Below are positions 39,182 through 40,967 of a stretch of DNA of 40,967 nt, piece by piece. A program made the translations under genes and the position numbers. The stretch covers positions 1 to 40,967 of the forward strand of contig JAFSUD010000001.1 of assembly GCA_017445405.1 (NCBI GenBank), read 5' to 3'. The notes under the pieces were generated by a model, which saw nothing but the letters and a program-made list of their open reading frames with translations, did not search any database and was not told the DNA's origin. The DNA is from Synergistaceae bacterium. GTDB lineage: Bacteria; Synergistota; Synergistia; Synergistales; Aminobacteriaceae. Numbering within the stretch: position 1 is the first letter of the stretch; every line of letters starts with the position of its first letter.

Positions 39182-40967
39182 ATGCCCTCACAATAATATC
39201 TGCTGCTTCTCCCTTAGTTACAGGGCGGCCGTAGTAGAACTCCTGCTCTCTGCCGTACACATCTAGAATCCCCAGACGGCCGAGTACCTCTACGTACTCT
39301 GAATTTCTGTGCTTGCCGACACTGAAGGGAATGCGGGCATTTTTCGGAGGCGTAATTTCCTTCAGTGCAGGGAACGCTGAATACACGGCTCTCGCTAAGT
39401 CTCCGCGTGAAAGGAAGTTATGCGGTTTCCCTCCGACTAAGCCCTTCTTCACAGGAATGTTGACTGCTTTCTGCGCCCGTTCAAGAATGGTATCTGCATA
39501 GCCTGACGTTATCATGTCATTCACTCCGAAGACTCCTTTATCCTGACCGCGGATTATCGCCATTGCCAGCACGGGGTCTTCAAACTCCCTGATGTTGTAC
39601 GAGGGAGCATGAGGGTATTCATTTGCGTCGATGAGGCCGTAAAGATTCGAGATCTGCACGCTCCTGTTGAGGGGATGCCCGGGGGGAACGTCTGAGTAAT
39701 TGCACAATGAGAGAGATACTCCGGACTTCACGAGTTCCCACTGTACGCTCATGGGGTGAACGTCCTTCGGCTTCCTGCTGTCCCGGACACTTACGGCAGC
39801 GAGTGCTCCGGCAGCCTGACCGGTCATCATGGTGATCGGCTGAAGACGGAGTGCTCCTCCTGCAAGTCTGGACATGGATAAATTTTTCTCTGCAGCGATA
39901 AGTCCGTCAGTGTCCTTCGGAATAAGTATGCTCATCGGCACCTGAAAAGGCCCGCGCGGTCTGTTGATTACCGTTGACTGGGCGCGTTCCTCAAATTCCC
40001 ACTCCATATCTGCATCTGTGTTTGCTCCGTGAAGGTCAAGTATGTATCCCCCTATTGCGATTGCGTCGCTGAACTCGTGGCTCGTCTGGCCGTCCCGGTA
40101 GCTCAGGGAATTATGGAGCAGCTCGTGTGATGTAAGCGTGTGCGAAGCTATTATGCGCCGGGATTCTCTGACGTAGGGAATGACGGGCATTCTCCGGACG
40201 ATCTCCTGCCAGTCCCGGGGGAGATTGCGGGCTGCTTCTGGAAGGATTCTGTTCTTGTACTCGTCATCTGCAACCGACCAGTCCTCGCCGAGTTCGTTCT
40301 GCACATAGTAAATGAAGTTCAGAGTCTTGATGAGTGCCTCGCGTTCGACCTGAAGGCGTAAATTCTTGTCCTCAAGGTAGCTCACAGGAAGGCCTCTTCT
40401 GCCGTTCCAGCCGTAAGTTCCGGGATAGTCATTGCCCCAGTTTACTGAAGTCTTCGTGATGTATCTGCGGTTATCAATGTCAGCGTCATAGTTGTATGGA
40501 TTGGCACTGTCAGGAATTCCCCTGTAAGAGTTGTGCGTCATGAAGTTTACAGGTATTGCTACGGGGTAAGTGTTCCTGAAGTTTGCTCCGTCGGATGTTA
40601 CGTAGCTCTCGTAATTTCTCTTGGCAAGCTCGTAGCCGGGAAGCGGTGAGGACGGCTTCAGGTATTGCGGGACTCCTCCGTTGTACTTGTGGAGAATAGC
40701 TACCCATGTGATGTCCTGAATCATTGCGTTGGGATTCAGGAAGTCGGAGACAGTGTTGCCGAGCCTGTAGCGTGTCTTTGCGAGCGGGAGGATGTCGCCG
40801 TATTCTGTTGCGTCAATGAGAATTTTGCAGCCGTATTTGCGCTGCGTCCTGTCGTGTAACTGGGCTGTGATGCCGGTGATGGTGTTCCTGTTTTTCTGAA
40901 CGCTGATTATTTGTGAGTTCATGAGAAATTCAAGTGTTCCGCGCCTTCGGGCTTCATTGATGAGAGC
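39159..40967 (-). CDS. FAD-dependent oxidoreductase with C-terminal SLH-like region (partial)
   Basis: The frame is open to the right window edge, at least 602 residues, so the start and the N-terminal FAD-binding GxGxxG lie outside. An ATG at 40922 is internal. The visible part fits the FAD_oxidored group: KYGCKILIDATEYGDILPLA; VPMSILIPKDTDGLIAAEKNLSMSRLAGGALRLQPITMMTGQAAGALAA. The last ~110 residues (LSRGDLARAVYSAFP; LGRLGILDVYG; YYGRPVTKGEAADIIVRAC) resemble SLH domains, suggesting attachment to the cell surface. A signal peptide cannot be checked. It overlaps the MBL gene. Confidence 0.8.
   Translation of the reverse strand, partial: ALINEARRRGTLEFLMNSQIISVQKNRNTITGITAQLHDRTQRKYGCKILIDATEYGDILPLAKTRYRLGNTVSDFLNPNAMIQDITWVAILHKYNGGVPQYLKPSSPLPGYELAKRNYESYVTSDGANFRNTYPVAIPVNFMTHNSYRGIPDSANPYNYDADIDNRRYITKTSVNWGNDYPGTYGWNGRRGLPVSYLEDKNLRLQVEREALIKTLNFIYYVQNELGEDWSVADDEYKNRILPEAARNLPRDWQEIVRRMPVIPYVRESRRIIASHTLTSHELLHNSLSYRDGQTSHEFSDAIAIGGYILDLHGANTDADMEWEFEERAQSTVINRPRGPFQVPMSILIPKDTDGLIAAEKNLSMSRLAGGALRLQPITMMTGQAAGALAAVSVRDSRKPKDVHPMSVQWELVKSGVSLSLCNYSDVPPGHPLNRSVQISNLYGLIDANEYPHAPSYNIREFEDPVLAMAIIRGQDKGVFGVNDMITSGYADTILERAQKAVNIPVKKGLVGGKPHNFLSRGDLARAVYSAFPALKEITPPKNARIPFSVGKHRNSEYVEVLGRLGILDVYGREQEFYYGRPVTKGEAADIIVRACVEAAGL

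Overview
The window is a gene-dense bacterial chromosome segment with no plasmid, phage or insertion-sequence genes visible. A flagellar cap gene, a lipid-linked-sugar type glycosyltransferase, nucleotide-sugar enzymes, a Na+/H+ antiporter, a 2[4Fe-4S] ferredoxin and the absence of respiratory or oxygen-handling genes suggest a motile, diderm anaerobe. The overall flavour (SpoIIE/STAS/ATPase signalling in a non-sporulating context, an NhaC-type antiporter, a very large FliD) fits a gut or rumen Synergistota-like organism. That placement is a low-confidence impression, not something the sequence proves.

Layout. 1-320: 3' end of a diaminopimelate decarboxylase (lysA-like) gene followed by a second, diverged copy of its 3' end. 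390-5366: a giant FliD. 5482-10470: forward run of nhaC-type antiporter, trpF, a drug/metabolite exporter, a ParA-like ATPase and an acidic repeat protein. 10467-16147: reverse operon of an ArnT/PMT-like glycosyltransferase, secreted protein, galE, a PAS-GGDEF-like protein and rsmA, with the rsmA head present three times. 16256-22034: glutaredoxin plus a duplicated tail, a RelB/YoeB-type pair with a broken toxin, Hsp20, a flavin-binding split-barrel protein, ABC-F ATPase, a glycosyltransferase-like protein, DUF364 protein and a small ferredoxin. 22193-26468: UvrD/AddA-type helicase-nuclease and a YoaK/DUF1275 membrane protein. 26518-29707: a partner-switching cassette (STAS antagonist, HAMP-PP2C phosphatase, and a MATE transporter fused to an RsbW-like ATPase). 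29727-30282: a YafQ-type toxin-antitoxin pair. 30338-31883: reverse sugar transferase and UDP-glucuronate decarboxylase. 32018-32182: an unlisted 54-residue double-glycine-leader peptide gene with its own promoter and terminator, divergent from tRNA-Gln(CTG). 32494-33971: Na+/solute symporter and a duplicated tail. 34046-40967: reverse operon of FAD oxidoreductase, beta-CASP metallo-beta-lactamase protein, a GrpE-like protein and an Hsp70 with a long helical tail.

The strongest themes are four. First, five gene boundaries (lysA, rsmA, grx, the symporter, the MBL gene) carry partial gene-end duplications. Their copies differ mostly at synonymous sites, and several form short chimeric ORFs that start on the stop codon of the parent gene. 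In-frame tandem duplications also occur inside fliD, the acidic gene and the yoaK-like gene. Second, the partner-switching cassette has its kinase welded to a MATE transporter. Third, there is a small secreted-peptide candidate with complete transcription and translation signals. Fourth, an Hsp70, a GrpE-like protein and a beta-CASP nuclease-like protein are packed together, suggesting an unnamed chaperone/RNA-processing module.

Transcription signals are compact. Several intrinsic terminators are followed within about 10-15 bases by an extended -10 promoter (TGnTAtaaT-like) with no clear -35 box. One of these, before the ABC-F gene, lies so close to the start codon that a leaderless mRNA is predicted.
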